Assembly: GCA_002270295.1 (NCBI GenBank)
Contig: NISF01000001.1
Span: 1,550,001 to 1,614,000, forward strand
Origin: Enterobacter sp. 10-1
GTDB lineage: Bacteria > Pseudomonadota > Gammaproteobacteria > Enterobacterales > Enterobacteriaceae
Direction of reading: 5' to 3'
DNA: 64,000 nt
How positions within the stretch are numbered: the stretch's first letter is position 1; the number at the start of each line of letters is the position of its first letter. Positions 1 through 8,758 of this stretch are shown here, piece after piece. Made by a program: the position numbers and the translations under genes. Under the pieces are notes generated by a model. The model searched no databases, was not told where the DNA came from, and saw only the letters and a list, made by a program, of their open reading frames with translations.

Positions 1-1042
1 CTCCCTGGCCCAGGTCAGTAAAACCGCGACGGCGATGAGCGTGATTGAAAACCTGCCGCCGGGCAACGACGAACTGCGCCACGCCATTGCCCGCCGCTAC
101 GCGCTGCAGGGAATGAATATTTCGCCGGACGAGATCGTGATTACCGCCGGCGCGCTGGAGGCGCTCAACCTGAGCCTGCAGGCGGTTACGGAGCCGGGCG
201 ACTGGGTGGTGGTGGAAAATCCCTGCTTCTACGGCGCGCTGCAGGCGCTGGAAAGGCTGCGGCTGAAGGCGCTGTCGGTGGCGACGGACGTCAAAGAGGG
301 GATCGACCTGGCGGCGCTGGAGCAGGCGCTACAGAGCTATCCGGTGAAGGCCTGCTGGCTAATGACTAACGGCCAGAATCCGCTCGGCTTTACCCTCAGC
401 GCGGGGAAAAAGGCGCGGCTGGTTGAGCTACTGACGCGCTACAACGTGGTGCTGATCGAAGATGACGTCTACAGCGAGCTCTATTTTGGCCGCGAGAAAC
501 CGCTGCCCGCCAAATTCTGGGATCGCCAGGATATGACGCTACACTGCAGCTCTTTTTCCAAATGCCTGGTGCCCGGCTTTCGCATCGGCTGGGTGGCCGC
601 CGGCAAGCACGCCCGGCGAATTCAGCAGCTGCAGCTGATGAGCACGCTGTCGACCAGTTCGCCGATGCAGCTGGCGCTGGTGGACTACCTGTCGACCCGG
701 CGCTACGACGCCCATCTGCGCCGCCTGCGTCGCCAGCTGGCTGAGCGCAAGCAGCAGGCCTGGCAAGCGCTGCTGCGCCATCTGCCCGCCGAAGTCAAAA
801 TCCACCATAGCGACAGCGGCTACTTTCTCTGGCTGGAGCTGCCGGCGGGAGCCGATGCCGGGGAGCTGAGCGCGCGGGCCCTGCGCGACAACATCAGCAT
901 TGCGCCGGGGAAAATGTTCTCCACCACCGCCAGCTGGACCTCATTCTTCCGCTTTAATACCGCCTGGGGCTGGGGGGAAAGAGAAGAGCAGGGGGTTAAG
1001 CGCCTCGGCGAGCTTATTCGCGAGCTGCTGGCTGAGCCGTAG
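1..1042 (+). CDS. ydcR: MocR-type regulator / PLP aminotransferase-fold protein YdcR, 3' part
   Basis: The reading frame is open from base 2, so the gene starts upstream of the window and its N-terminal GntR-type winged-helix domain is missing. What remains is a fold-type I aminotransferase domain. The PLP-binding lysine lies in the SFSK motif (Lys codon 560-562), followed by PGFRIGW, and the ENPCFYGALQAL and NGQNPLG segments are typical of MocR proteins. In E. coli ydcR lies immediately upstream of ydcSTUV-patD on the same strand, exactly as here. It probably regulates that polyamine/GABA-precursor operon using PLP as effector cofactor; that role is inferred from position and family. No sign of damage in the visible part. 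Confidence 0.9.
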   Translation, partial: SLAQVSKTATAMSVIENLPPGNDELRHAIARRYALQGMNISPDEIVITAGALEALNLSLQAVTEPGDWVVVENPCFYGALQALERLRLKALSVATDVKEGIDLAALEQALQSYPVKACWLMTNGQNPLGFTLSAGKKARLVELLTRYNVVLIEDDVYSELYFGREKPLPAKFWDRQDMTLHCSSFSKCLVPGFRIGWVAAGKHARRIQQLQLMSTLSTSSPMQLALVDYLSTRRYDAHLRRLRRQLAERKQQAWQALLRHLPAEVKIHHSDSGYFLWLELPAGADAGELSARALRDNISIAPGKMFSTTASWTSFFRFNTAWGWGEREEQGVKRLGELIRELLAEP

Positions 1043-1100
1043 ACTTATTTTTTCTGCGGGTAAACGGCGGGTGGAAAATAACTAAATATTATTATCAAAC

Positions 1101-1127
1101 GATACCGGCCATTATTTTTCCGGTATC
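1101..1127. repeat. Inverted repeat between ydcR and ydcS (possible operator or weak terminator)
   Basis: GATACCGG (1101-1108) and CCGGTATC (1120-1127) are perfect inverted 8-mers around an 11-base T-rich spacer. They lie 59 bases after the ydcR stop and about 215 bases before ydcS. This could be a binding site for YdcR or another regulator, or a hairpin ending ydcR transcription, although no U-tract follows the second arm. No gene was found in the 1043-1342 gap. Confidence 0.4.
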
Positions 1128-1342
1128 CATCATAGGAAATTCGCATACCCGCTTCCTGTCTCTAACTCCTTGTCTATAATCCATATTGTTGTTCAGCTGT
1201 TGTTGTTTTTTGCGGAATGCGCCCCTTGTCACAACCTGAATAAATTTCCCGTGAGGGGCATAGCACGCCGTCTACTGTTATTAAGGGAGATATTTTTACG
1301 GCACGGCTGCCGCTAATTTTGTTGTGACAGGAGTAACACCCG

Positions 1343-2488
1343 ATGAGCAAAAAAATTGCCCGTGGCAGCCTGTGTGTGCTGGGTATGGCCTTCCTGACCG
1401 CGCAGGCCGCCGAGCCGCCGACCTCGTTGGATAAAGGCGAGGGCCGGCTCGATATCATCGCCTGGCCGGGATATATCGAACGCGGTCAGACGGATAAAAA
1501 CTATGACTGGGTCACCCAGTTTGAAAAAGAGAGCGGATGCCAGGTGAATGTGAAAACCGCCGCCACCTCAGATGAGATGGTCAGCCTGATGGCGAAAGGG
1601 GGCTATGACCTGGTGACCGCTTCCGGCGACGCGTCGCTGCGCCTGATTATGGGGAAACGCGTGCAGCCGATTAACCCGGCGCTGATCGCCAACTGGAAGA
1701 CGCTCGATCCGCGGGTGGAGAAAGGCGCCTGGTTCAACGTGGGCGGTAAAGTCTACGGTACGCCATACCAGTGGGGGCCAAACCTGCTGATGTACAACAC
1801 CAAAGTGTTCCCGACCCCGCCGGATAGCTGGAACGTGGTGTTTGTAAAACAAAATCTTAGCGACGGTAAAAGCAACCAGGGACGGGTTCAGGCCTACGAC
1901 GGCCCGATCTATATCGCCGACGCGGCGCTGTTTGTCAAAGCCACCCAGCCGCAGCTCGGTATTACCGACCCCTACCAGCTTACCGAGGCCCAGTATCAGG
2001 CGGTCCTGAAGGTGCTGCGCGACCAGCGGGGGCTGATTCACCGCTACTGGCATGACACCACCGTGCAGATGAGCGATTTTAAAAACGAAGGCGTGGTGGC
2101 TTCCAGCGCGTGGCCGTATCAGGCCAACGGGCTCAAAGGCGAAGGCCAGCCCATCGCCACCGTCTTCCCGAAAGAGGGAGTGACCGGCTGGGCGGATACC
2201 ACCATGCTGCACAGTGACGCTAAGCATCCGGTCTGCGCCTACAAATGGATGAACTGGTCGCTGACGCCGAAGGTTCAGGGCGATGTGGCGGCGTGGTTCG
2301 GCTCGCTGCCGGTGGTGCCGCAGGGCTGTAAAGCCAGCCCGCTGCTGGGAGACAAAGGCTGCGAAACCAACGGCTATAACCAGTTCGCCAAAATCGCCTT
2401 CTGGAAGACCCCGATTGCGGAAGGCGGCAAGTTCGTCCCTTACAGCCGCTGGACCCAGGACTATATCGCGATTATGGGCGGCCGTTGA
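1343..2488 (+). CDS. ydcS: ABC transporter periplasmic substrate-binding protein YdcS
   Basis: The 381 residues equal the length of E. coli YdcS, a PotD/PotF-like polyamine-type binding protein also reported to have poly-3-hydroxybutyrate synthase activity. A signal peptide is evident (MSKKIARG, then a hydrophobic stretch ending AQA-AEPP, about residue 23). The mature part contains IIAWPGYIE, as in spermidine/putrescine binding proteins, and four mature-region cysteines that could form disulfides. The ATG at 1343 follows AGGAG at about 1329-1333. It is the first gene of ydcSTUV-patD and should deliver the ligand to the YdcTUV importer. The exact ligand (a polyamine, GABA or a related amine) cannot be read from sequence. 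Confidence 0.93.
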   Translation: MSKKIARGSLCVLGMAFLTAQAAEPPTSLDKGEGRLDIIAWPGYIERGQTDKNYDWVTQFEKESGCQVNVKTAATSDEMVSLMAKGGYDLVTASGDASLRLIMGKRVQPINPALIANWKTLDPRVEKGAWFNVGGKVYGTPYQWGPNLLMYNTKVFPTPPDSWNVVFVKQNLSDGKSNQGRVQAYDGPIYIADAALFVKATQPQLGITDPYQLTEAQYQAVLKVLRDQRGLIHRYWHDTTVQMSDFKNEGVVASSAWPYQANGLKGEGQPIATVFPKEGVTGWADTTMLHSDAKHPVCAYKWMNWSLTPKVQGDVAAWFGSLPVVPQGCKASPLLGDKGCETNGYNQFAKIAFWKTPIAEGGKFVPYSRWTQDYIAIMGGR

Positions 2489-2505
2489 CCGGCCGGAGGC
2501 ATGAA

Positions 2506-3519
2506 ATGACGTATGCGGTAGAGTTTCATAATGTCTCGCGGCTGTATGGCGACGTGCGCGCGGTGGATGGCGTAAGCATTGCCATCCGCGACGGCGAGTT
2601 TTTCTCAATGCTGGGGCCGTCCGGCTCCGGCAAAACCACCTGCCTGCGGCTGATTGCCGGTTTTGAACAGCTTTCCGGCGGGGAGATTACCATTTTTGGC
2701 CGGCAGGCCAGCGAGCTGCCGCCGTGGCAGCGCGACGTCAATACCGTCTTCCAGGACTACGCGCTGTTTCCCCATATGTCGATCCTCGATAACGTCGCCT
2801 ACGGGCTGATGGTGAAGGGAATCGCTAAAAAAGAGCGCCACCGCCGCGCCCAGCAGGCGCTGGAGAAGGTGGCCCTTGACTTTGTCCATGCGCGCAAACC
2901 GTCCCAGCTTTCCGGCGGCCAGCGGCAGCGGGTAGCGATTGCCCGCGCGCTGGTGAACGAGCCGCGGGTGCTGCTGCTGGATGAGCCGCTGGGGGCGCTG
3001 GATTTAAAGCTGCGCGAGCAGATGCAGCTGGAGCTGAAAAAGCTGCAGCAGGCGCTGGGGATCACCTTTATTTTTGTCACCCACGACCAGAGCGAAGCGC
3101 TGTCGATGTCCGACCGGGTGGCGGTGTTCAATCACGGGCGCATCGAGCAGGTCGACGCGCCGCACGATCTCTACCTGCGCCCGAAAACGGCCTTCGTTGC
3201 CGGGTTTGTCGGCACGGCCAACGTCTTTGACGCCGAGCTTTCCGCCCGGCTGTGCGGTATGCCGGGCAGCTGGTCGCTGCGTCCGGAACATATCCGGCTG
3301 CACGGCGGCGGAGAGGTTCAGGTCGAGGGCGTGGTGCAGGCGGTGCAGTATCAGGGCGCGGCAACGCGAATCGAGCTAAGGCTGGCCGACGGCGACCGGC
3401 TGCTGGTGAGCCAGGCGAATAGCGACGGCGGCGCGGCGCTGAGCGCCCCGCAGGCGGGACAGCGGGTGCTGGCGTCCTGGTCGCGGGCGGCGATGGTCCC
3501 TCTGGATAACGGTGGCTGA
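2506..3519 (+). CDS. ydcT: ABC transporter ATP-binding protein YdcT
   Basis: A PotA-type ATPase of 337 residues, the E. coli length if translation starts at the ATG at 2506. That start has GGAGG at 2495-2499 with a 6-base spacing; an upstream TTG at 2485 in the same frame overlaps the ydcS end and is less likely. Walker A is GPSGSGKT, the signature LSGGQRQR, Walker B LLLDEP, and the switch histidine is in FVTHDQ. A C-terminal regulatory (TOBE-like) domain follows, with SLRPEHIRL. It powers the YdcUV permease at the inner membrane and lies 17 bases downstream of ydcS. Confidence 0.94.
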   Translation: MTYAVEFHNVSRLYGDVRAVDGVSIAIRDGEFFSMLGPSGSGKTTCLRLIAGFEQLSGGEITIFGRQASELPPWQRDVNTVFQDYALFPHMSILDNVAYGLMVKGIAKKERHRRAQQALEKVALDFVHARKPSQLSGGQRQRVAIARALVNEPRVLLLDEPLGALDLKLREQMQLELKKLQQALGITFIFVTHDQSEALSMSDRVAVFNHGRIEQVDAPHDLYLRPKTAFVAGFVGTANVFDAELSARLCGMPGSWSLRPEHIRLHGGGEVQVEGVVQAVQYQGAATRIELRLADGDRLLVSQANSDGGAALSAPQAGQRVLASWSRAAMVPLDNGG

Positions 3520-3520
3520 T

Positions 3521-4450
3521 ATGGCAACGCTTATCGCGAACGCTCCCTCCGGCCGCCTGTCGGGGCTTTTCTGGCGCCGGCCGTCGCTGGGGCTGTTTCT
3601 GCTGCTGCTCGGCCCGCTGATGTGGTTTGGCATCGTCTATCTGGGCTCGCTGCTGACGCTGCTGTGGCAAAGCTTCTATACCTTCGACGACTTCACCATG
3701 TCGGTCACTACCGACCTGACGCTGGCTAATCTCAAGGCGCTATTCAACCCGGCCAACTACGACATTATTATCCGTACTCTGGTGATGGCGCTGACGGTCA
3801 CGCTGGCCAGCGCTGTTCTGGCCCTGCCGATGGCGTGGTATATGGCCCGCTACACCAGCGGCAAAATGAAGGCATTTTTCTATATTGCCGTGATGCTGCC
3901 GATGTGGGCCAGCTATATCGTTAAGGCCTACGCCTGGACGCTGCTGCTGGCAAAAGATGGCGTGGCGCAGTGGTTTCTGCGCCATCTTGGGGTGGAAGGC
4001 GCGCTGAATCTGCTGCTGGCGATCCCGGCGGTGGGCGGCAATACGCTGTCGACTTCGGGGCTGGGCCGCTTCCTGGTCTTTGTCTATATCTGGCTGCCGT
4101 TTATGATCCTGCCGGTGCAGGCGGCGCTGGAGCGCATACCGGCGTCGCTGCTGCAGGCGTCGGCCGATCTCGGCGCCCGGCCGCGGCAAACCTTTCGCTA
4201 TGTGGTGCTGCCGCTGGCTATCCCCGGCATTGCCGCCGGGTCGATTTTTACCTTCTCGCTGACGTTGGGCGATTTTATCGTGCCGCAGCTGGTGGGGCCG
4301 CCGGGCTTTTTTATCGGCAATATGGTCTATTCCCAGCAGGGGGCGATTGGCAATATGCCGATGGCGGCAGCGTTTACCCTCGTGCCAATAGTCCTGATTG
4401 CCCTGTATCTGGCGTTTGTTAAACGCCTGGGAGCGTTTGATGCACTCTGA
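3521..4450 (+). CDS. ydcU: ABC transporter permease YdcU
   Basis: An integral membrane permease of the PotB class (309 residues from ATG 3521; an in-frame GTG at 3512 would add three residues and overlap ydcT). The ATG is one base after the ydcT stop, indicating translational coupling. About six transmembrane helices are visible, and the cytoplasmic EAA-type loop that docks on YdcT lies around [24 protein letters not shown]. It closely matches E. coli YdcU through conserved blocks such as [14 protein letters not shown]. It pairs with YdcV to form the channel. Confidence 0.93.
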   Translation: MATLIANAPSGRLSGLFWRRPSLGLFLLLLGPLMWFGIVYLGSLLTLLWQSFYTFDDFTMSVTTDLTLANLKALFNPANYDIIIRTLVMALTVTLASAVLALPMAWYMARYTSGKMKAFFYIAVMLPMWASYIVKAYAWTLLLAKDGVAQWFLRHLGVEGALNLLLAIPAVGGNTLSTSGLGRFLVFVYIWLPFMILPVQAALERIPASLLQASADLGARPRQTFRYVVLPLAIPGIAAGSIFTFSLTLGDFIVPQLVGPPGFFIGNMVYSQQGAIGNMPMAAAFTLVPIVLIALYLAFVKRLGAFDAL

Positions 4451-5246
4451 ACGCGCACCGCTGTTTCTGAAAGTCGCGACCTGGGGCGGGGTGATCTTCC
4501 TGCATTTCCCGCTGCTGATCATTGCCCTGTACGCCTTTAACACCGAAGACGCCGCCTTTAGCTTTCCGCCGCAGGGCCTGACGCTGCGCTGGTTTAGCGA
4601 AGCGGCCGGGCGGGGCGACATTATCGAATCGGTGACACTGTCACTGAAGATTGCCGCGCTATCGACCGCTATCGCGCTGGTACTTGGCACGCTGGCTGCA
4701 GGGGCTCTGTGGCGCAGCGCCTTTTTTGGCAAGAACGCCGTGTCGCTGCTGCTGCTGTTGCCCATCGCGCTGCCGGGGATCATTACCGGCCTGGCGCTGC
4801 TGACGGCGTTTAAGGCGATTAACCTCGAACCGGGTCTCTTCACCATCGTGGTGGGGCACGCCACTTTCTGCGTGGTGGTGGTATTTAACAACGTTATCGC
4901 CCGCTTTCGCCGGACCTCCTGGAGCCTGGTGGAGGCGTCGATGGATTTAGGGGCGACGGGCTGGCAGACCTTCCGCTACGTGGTGTTACCCAACCTGGGG
5001 TCGGCGCTGCTGGCCGGGGGAATGCTGGCGTTCGCGCTGTCGTTTGATGAAATTATCGTCACCACCTTTACCGCCGGGCACGAGCGCACGCTTCCGCTGT
5101 GGCTGCTGAATCAGCTGGGACGCCCGCGCGATGTACCGATAACCAACGTTGTCGCTCTGCTGGTGATGCTGGTGACGACCATTCCGATTTTAGGGGCCTG
5201 GTGGCTAACCCGTGACGGCGACATAAGCGCTGAAAACGGCAAATAA
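4440..5246 (+). CDS. ydcV: ABC transporter permease YdcV
   Basis: A PotC-class permease of 268 residues from the ATG at 4440, which overlaps the ydcU end by 11 bases; the protein begins [10 protein letters not shown], as in E. coli YdcV. Longer in-frame starts upstream would lie wholly within ydcU. Multiple hydrophobic helices are visible and an EAA loop lies around [16 protein letters not shown]. With YdcU it forms the membrane channel of the importer. Confidence 0.93.
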   Translation: MHSERAPLFLKVATWGGVIFLHFPLLIIALYAFNTEDAAFSFPPQGLTLRWFSEAAGRGDIIESVTLSLKIAALSTAIALVLGTLAAGALWRSAFFGKNAVSLLLLLPIALPGIITGLALLTAFKAINLEPGLFTIVVGHATFCVVVVFNNVIARFRRTSWSLVEASMDLGATGWQTFRYVVLPNLGSALLAGGMLAFALSFDEIIVTTFTAGHERTLPLWLLNQLGRPRDVPITNVVALLVMLVTTIPILGAWWLTRDGDISAENGK

Positions 5247-5268
5247 CTGACGTGTACAGGATAATACT

Positions 5269-6693
5269 ATGCAACATAACCTTTTGATCAACGGCGAATT
5301 AGTGGCGGGTGAAGGCGAACTGGTGCCGGTATTCAATCCTGCTAATGGCGAAGCGCTGCTGGAGATTGCGGAGGCGACGGCGGCCCAGGTGGATGCGGCG
5401 GTTGAGGCGGCGGATCTGGCCTTTGTCGGCTGGAGCCAGACTACGCCGAAAACCCGCGCGGAGTGCCTGCTCAAGCTGGCGGAGGTGATTACCGAGCATG
5501 CGGAAACCCTCGCCAAACTGGAGTCATTGAACTGCGGCAAACCGCTGCACTGCGTGATTAACGACGAGCTGCCCGCGGTGGCGGATGTGTTTCGCTTCTT
5601 TGCCGGCGCCGCGCGCTGCCTGCCGGGGATGGCGGCCGGTGAGTACCTGGAAGGGCACACCTCGATGATCCGCCGTGACCCGGTTGGGGTGGTGGCCTCC
5701 ATCGCGCCGTGGAACTATCCGCTGATGATGGCGGCCTGGAAGCTGGCTCCGGCGCTGGCGGCGGGGAACTGCGTGGTGATTAAGCCTTCAGAGATCACGC
5801 CGCTGACGGCGCTGAAGCTGGCCGAGCTGGCAAAAGATATTTTCCCGGCTGGAGTCATCAACGTACTGTTTGGCCGAGGTAAAACCGTGGGCGATCCGCT
5901 GACCGGCCATCATAAGGTGCGGATGGTATCGCTGACCGGGTCGATAGCCACCGGGGCGCATATTATTGGCCATACGGCCTCCTCGATTAAGCGTACGCAT
6001 ATGGAGCTGGGCGGCAAGGCGCCGGTGATCGTCTTTGACGATGCGGATATTGATGCGGTCGTTGAGGGCGTGCGGACCTTCGGCTTCTATAACGCCGGCC
6101 AGGACTGTACCGCCGCCTGCCGCATCTACGCCCAGCAGGGCATTTACGACCAGCTGGTGGAGAAACTGGGGGCGGCGGTTGCCAGCCTGAAAATCGGCCC
6201 GCCGGAAGATGCCGCGACGGAGCTGGGGCCGGTTAGCTCGCAGGCGCATCTGGAGCGGGTGAGCGCCGCCGTTGATGCCGCGCGCGCGCTGGCGCACATC
6301 AAAGTGGTGACCGGCGGCAGCAAGGCGCCAGGGAAGGGGTACTACTACCAGCCGACGCTGCTGGCCGGGGCGAAGCAGGAGGATGATATTGTCCAGCGCG
6401 AGGTGTTTGGTCCGGTAGTGAGCGTCACCGCGTTCAGCGATGAGGAGCAGGCGCTGGCCTGGGCCAATGATTCGCAGTACGGTCTGGCCTCGTCGGTGTG
6501 GACCCGGGACGTTGGCAGAGCGCACCGTCTTAGCGCCCGCCTGCAGTACGGCTGCACCTGGGTGAATACCCACTTTATGCTGGTGAGCGAAATGCCGCAC
6601 GGCGGGCAAAAGCTGTCGGGCTACGGGAAGGATATGTCGATGTATGGCCTGGAGGATTACACCGTCGTGCGCCACGTGATGATAAAACACTAA
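5269..6693 (+). CDS. patD: 4-aminobutanal (gamma-aminobutyraldehyde) dehydrogenase PatD
   Basis: A 474-residue NAD-dependent aldehyde dehydrogenase (YdcW/PatD). It oxidises 4-aminobutanal, formed from putrescine by a transaminase, to GABA. The general base Glu246 is in MELGGK and the nucleophile Cys280 in [10 protein letters not shown]; Cys280 has the same number as in the E. coli enzyme. The APWNYPL cofactor/oxyanion segment is at about 146-152. It begins 22 bases after ydcV, so the importer and this enzyme form a putrescine/GABA utilisation unit. No anomalies. Confidence 0.95.
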   Translation: MQHNLLINGELVAGEGELVPVFNPANGEALLEIAEATAAQVDAAVEAADLAFVGWSQTTPKTRAECLLKLAEVITEHAETLAKLESLNCGKPLHCVINDELPAVADVFRFFAGAARCLPGMAAGEYLEGHTSMIRRDPVGVVASIAPWNYPLMMAAWKLAPALAAGNCVVIKPSEITPLTALKLAELAKDIFPAGVINVLFGRGKTVGDPLTGHHKVRMVSLTGSIATGAHIIGHTASSIKRTHMELGGKAPVIVFDDADIDAVVEGVRTFGFYNAGQDCTAACRIYAQQGIYDQLVEKLGAAVASLKIGPPEDAATELGPVSSQAHLERVSAAVDAARALAHIKVVTGGSKAPGKGYYYQPTLLAGAKQEDDIVQREVFGPVVSVTAFSDEEQALAWANDSQYGLASSVWTRDVGRAHRLSARLQYGCTWVNTHFMLVSEMPHGGQKLSGYGKDMSMYGLEDYTVVRHVMIKH

Positions 6694-6702
6694 ACGCAGC
6701 AT

Positions 6703-6737
6703 GCCGCCGACGGAGCGCGTTCAGGCCCGTCGGCGGC
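6703..6737 (+). terminator. Hairpin downstream of patD
   Basis: GCCGCCGACGG (6703-6713) and its exact complement (6727-6737) form an 11-bp GC-rich stem with a 13-base loop, starting 10 bases after the patD stop. No U-run follows, so it may stabilise the mRNA 3' end or aid Rho-dependent termination rather than act as a full intrinsic terminator. Confidence 0.5.
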
Positions 6738-7032
6738 GGTATCTGGCAATCAGTGGCGTCATAGATGAATATCCCAGCCGAGGCGCATCCTTCCGCCGAC
6801 TTTTTTATCGCCGCTTCTACGTTCCAGTAAGTGTTTCCTGCCGGGCCGGGAGAATCTATCACCGGTACCAGAACGGGTTTAGAGGAGGGGGATCTGTTCT
6901 GAGAATTGCAGCGGCCGTGAATCATTCGGCGGCACATGCTCATAGAGATGGCGACAGCAGCGGGATTGACTATGCAGCGCAATAATCACCCTGCAATCAG
7001 GTTAGCCTGCTAATAATCATCGATGGCAGGAA
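6738..7032. other. Intergenic stretch with no supported gene
   Basis: Open frames exist on both strands (for example 6701-6985 on plus and 6575-6982 on minus), but they lack ribosome-binding sites and recognisable motifs, and the minus one runs into patD antisense. I see no convincing gene, repeat or RNA here. Confidence 0.4.
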
Positions 7033-7061
7033 TTGCTAAGACAGAAGGCGGCTGATATGAG
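7033..7061 (+). promoter_or_regulatory. Possible sigma-70 promoter for a small RNA
   Basis: TTGCTA at 7033-7038, a 17-base spacer, then TATGAG at 7056-7061. Both hexamers are partial matches to the consensus, with ideal spacing. Transcription would start near 7068 and run into the strong terminator at 7141-7176. Confidence 0.3.
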
Positions 7062-7067
7062 AATATT

Positions 7068-7176
7068 CTTATGCCCCTTCAAGAGCTAAGCCATGATGAG
7101 TGCCGGAGATAAGCGCCGGATGGGGCTCGCAAATATCCCCGCCCCTGCACTAACTAATAGTGCAGGGGCTTTTTTT
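7068..7176 (+). ncRNA. Candidate small RNA of about 110 nt
   Basis: No gene explains the strong intrinsic terminator at 7141-7176, because patD ends more than 440 bases upstream and already has its own hairpin. A plausible promoter at 7033-7061 would give a roughly 110-nt transcript with a GC-rich internal region and a terminal U-run, the layout of Hfq-type sRNAs. The stretch contains ATG-initiated codons at 7093, but they read through the terminator and lack a Shine-Dalgarno sequence. No known sRNA family is recognised. Confidence 0.35.
7141..7176 (+). terminator. Strong intrinsic terminator
   Basis: GCCCCTGCACTA (7141-7152) and TAGTGCAGGGGC (7158-7169) form a perfect 12-bp stem with an ACTAA loop, followed by seven T residues (7170-7176). 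It is a textbook Rho-independent terminator on the plus strand. Confidence 0.85.
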
Positions 7177-7389
7177 GCCCATGCAGCAGGCGGCAGCGTT
7201 AACGCGGAAATAACAGAAGCGGGCAGCATGGGCAGGGAAGGGGGCGGTCTACACCATCGGTTTCGACAGAGGTTACATCGCTGTAACGCCCTGACGCAGC
7301 TAAGCGCGCGAGCTAATACGCACAAGATGAGAATGGTAAATAAATTTTTCGCTATTGCCGATACTATTCAGGTAGATAAATGCATTAGC

Positions 7390-7512
7390 CTAGCGTTTAT
7401 TCTTTTTACTCGGTAAGCTTGACTGGCGGCGTTCACGCACGTAAGAAATAAGGTTATAAACTGCGATAACCAGTAATATTAACGCCACAATAAGCACGGC
7501 AATCCCGGACAT
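7390..7512 (-). CDS. Small single-pass membrane protein, 40 residues
   Basis: The minus-strand ORF starts at ATG 7512, preceded by a clear GAGGTGG ribosome-binding site, and stops at TAG (7390-7392). The product starts MSGIAVLIVALILLVIAVYN and continues into a basic tail containing YVRERRQ and KKNKR: one transmembrane helix followed by a positively charged cytoplasmic tail (N-out/C-in by the positive-inside rule). Comparable short single-helix proteins are common in enterobacteria, but I cannot name a family or function. It stands alone with long gaps on both sides. Confidence 0.7.
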   Translation of the reverse strand: MSGIAVLIVALILLVIAVYNLISYVRERRQSSLPSKKNKR

Positions 7513-8129
7513 ATTCCACCTCAAATTTAAAATGAGCAACAGAAAAAGTATTCATAACCAATGTTTATGAATGTAAATTCATCCTTGAGATAACGCAAAT
7601 AGTATTTGTTCTCTTTCAAATGAAGTGCCGCCAGCCTGGGAGAGTAAGGATCGGCCTAAGGCCGCACCAAGCATGGGGTTGTCGGCATGATTACCGTTCT
7701 GCCAGCAGCACGAGATTTAAGAAGTATCGCATTTTCCGCTAATAGAACTCTTCGTCATACATTATTGTTAGTTATCTGTAGACGTGAGTTTATGCTGATT
7801 TTTTAAGCATAATCTGATACTTCCTGACGGCAGATGGTGGATTTGTAGCAGCGGAGGATCGTTTTCCTGAAGAAGTAAGGTTAATTTATTTTCTTCGCGC
7901 CGGCATAAACTATATCCATTCTGTTTATGGTGCTATTTGCCAGGCCATGCTCGGGCCCGGACTCCCTTTTCAAGAGTCCCGGCAGTATTGCCGAAATGTA
8001 TTTCAGATTTATTTCGTCGCACTCACTTTATTAATTAAAGTTAATGTTTAATTAATGTTAATGGTTAGATAAAATTTGTATCTATTGAATGTGGGAGGTC
8101 GTTTGGCGTTTGACTTTGGCGGGGCGGCC
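7513..8129. other. Long AT-rich intergenic stretch
   Basis: About 600 bases without a supported gene. The left end is the upstream region of the 40-residue membrane protein, the right end the upstream region of the exported-protein gene at 8130. A 39-codon plus-strand ORF at 7688-7807 has no ribosome-binding site. An inverted repeat TTATGCT/AGCATAA near 7791-7813 encloses a T-run and could be a weak hairpin. Confidence 0.4.
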
Positions 8130-8423
8130 ATGCGAACATTTGTCATAATTTGTTACTGTGAAGTTGATTTTGTTTTGAAAAACATAGCATTTTTTCTGCT
8201 GGTGGCTACCGCTACCGCCATTCTCTATGGAAATTTGCCCGCTCAGCGCGTTCTGGATTGTGAAAAGCAGGGGGCGAGTGAAGCCGTTTGTCTCTCCGCT
8301 GAATGGGATAGCGAAAAGGTCAATCCGTTGCCGGAGTATAACCCTGATAACCTCAAGGCTACTGCCGTGTTGCAGGCTACGTCCCAGGTGGACACGACCC
8401 GTACGGTCGCTATTAAATCGTAA
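8130..8423 (+). CDS. Small exported or membrane-anchored protein of unknown function
   Basis: Not recognised. The frame encodes a hydrophobic segment (KNIAFFLLVATATAILYG) followed by a polar domain with two cysteines (VLDCEKQG, EAVCLSAEW) about 14 residues apart, suggesting a periplasmic domain with one disulfide behind a signal anchor. The start is uncertain: ATG 8130 gives 97 residues, while TTG 8175 gives a more typical MKN-like signal peptide start (82 residues). An intrinsic terminator begins at the stop codon, supporting a real transcription unit. AT-rich upstream DNA resembles a promoter region. Confidence 0.5.
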   Translation: MRTFVIICYCEVDFVLKNIAFFLLVATATAILYGNLPAQRVLDCEKQGASEAVCLSAEWDSEKVNPLPEYNPDNLKATAVLQATSQVDTTRTVAIKS

Positions 8424-8451
8424 AAAAGCAGCCCTTTAAGGCTGCTTTTTT
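8423..8451. terminator. Bidirectional intrinsic terminator
   Basis: GCAGCC (8428-8433) and GGCTGC (8440-8445) with a 6-base loop, flanked by an A-run on the left and a T-run on the right that extend the stem. It can end both the plus-strand gene stopping at 8423 and the minus-strand yncL stopping at 8474. Confidence 0.85.
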
Positions 8452-8473
8452 AGGTTTCTTTGCTGAGAAAAAA

Positions 8474-8569
8474 TCAGTAAAACCAACCAAAACGAACGGA
8501 TAGCAGGCTAATAAGCGCAAATGCTGCGCCGACATTAATCAGAATTACGGTTTTGCTGGAAACATCCAT
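8474..8569 (-). CDS. yncL: Stress-associated small membrane protein YncL
   Basis: A 31-residue ORF from ATG 8569 with an AAGGTGG ribosome-binding site. The peptide begins MDVSSKTVILIN and ends SVRFGWFY; E. coli YncL has the same length, the same (V/S)SS(K/R)TV start and the same RFGWF end. It is a single transmembrane helix. In E. coli it is one of the experimentally detected small inner-membrane proteins, induced under stress; its molecular role is unknown. It lies between the bidirectional terminator and ortT. Confidence 0.88.
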   Translation of the reverse strand: MDVSSKTVILINVGAAFALISLLSVRFGWFY

Positions 8570-8758
8570 AACGCCACCTTTATGAGTAAGCCTCTACAGG
8601 TATAGTACGAGGTCAAAGGATGTGCTATCAGACAAGGATGAATCGGGCGTTTTCTGTTGGCTACGCGCAGTATTTTACTTTGTCATGTATTAATCTCTGG
8701 CCCGCTTTCCGCTGCTGAAAGAGGCGCGTCGTAAAGGCGTTTCAGGGAAGGACTAAGA

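Noticed and set aside
6575..6982. Minus-strand frame covering the patD end and following gap
   Set aside because: It overlaps patD antisense, has no ribosome-binding site and no recognisable domain.
7093..7416. Plus-strand frame of about 107 codons
   Set aside because: It reads straight through the strong intrinsic terminator at 7141-7176 and has no ribosome-binding site.
7688..7807. 39-codon plus-strand ORF
   Set aside because: It has no Shine-Dalgarno sequence and no recognisable hydrophobic or domain pattern, so chance is more likely.
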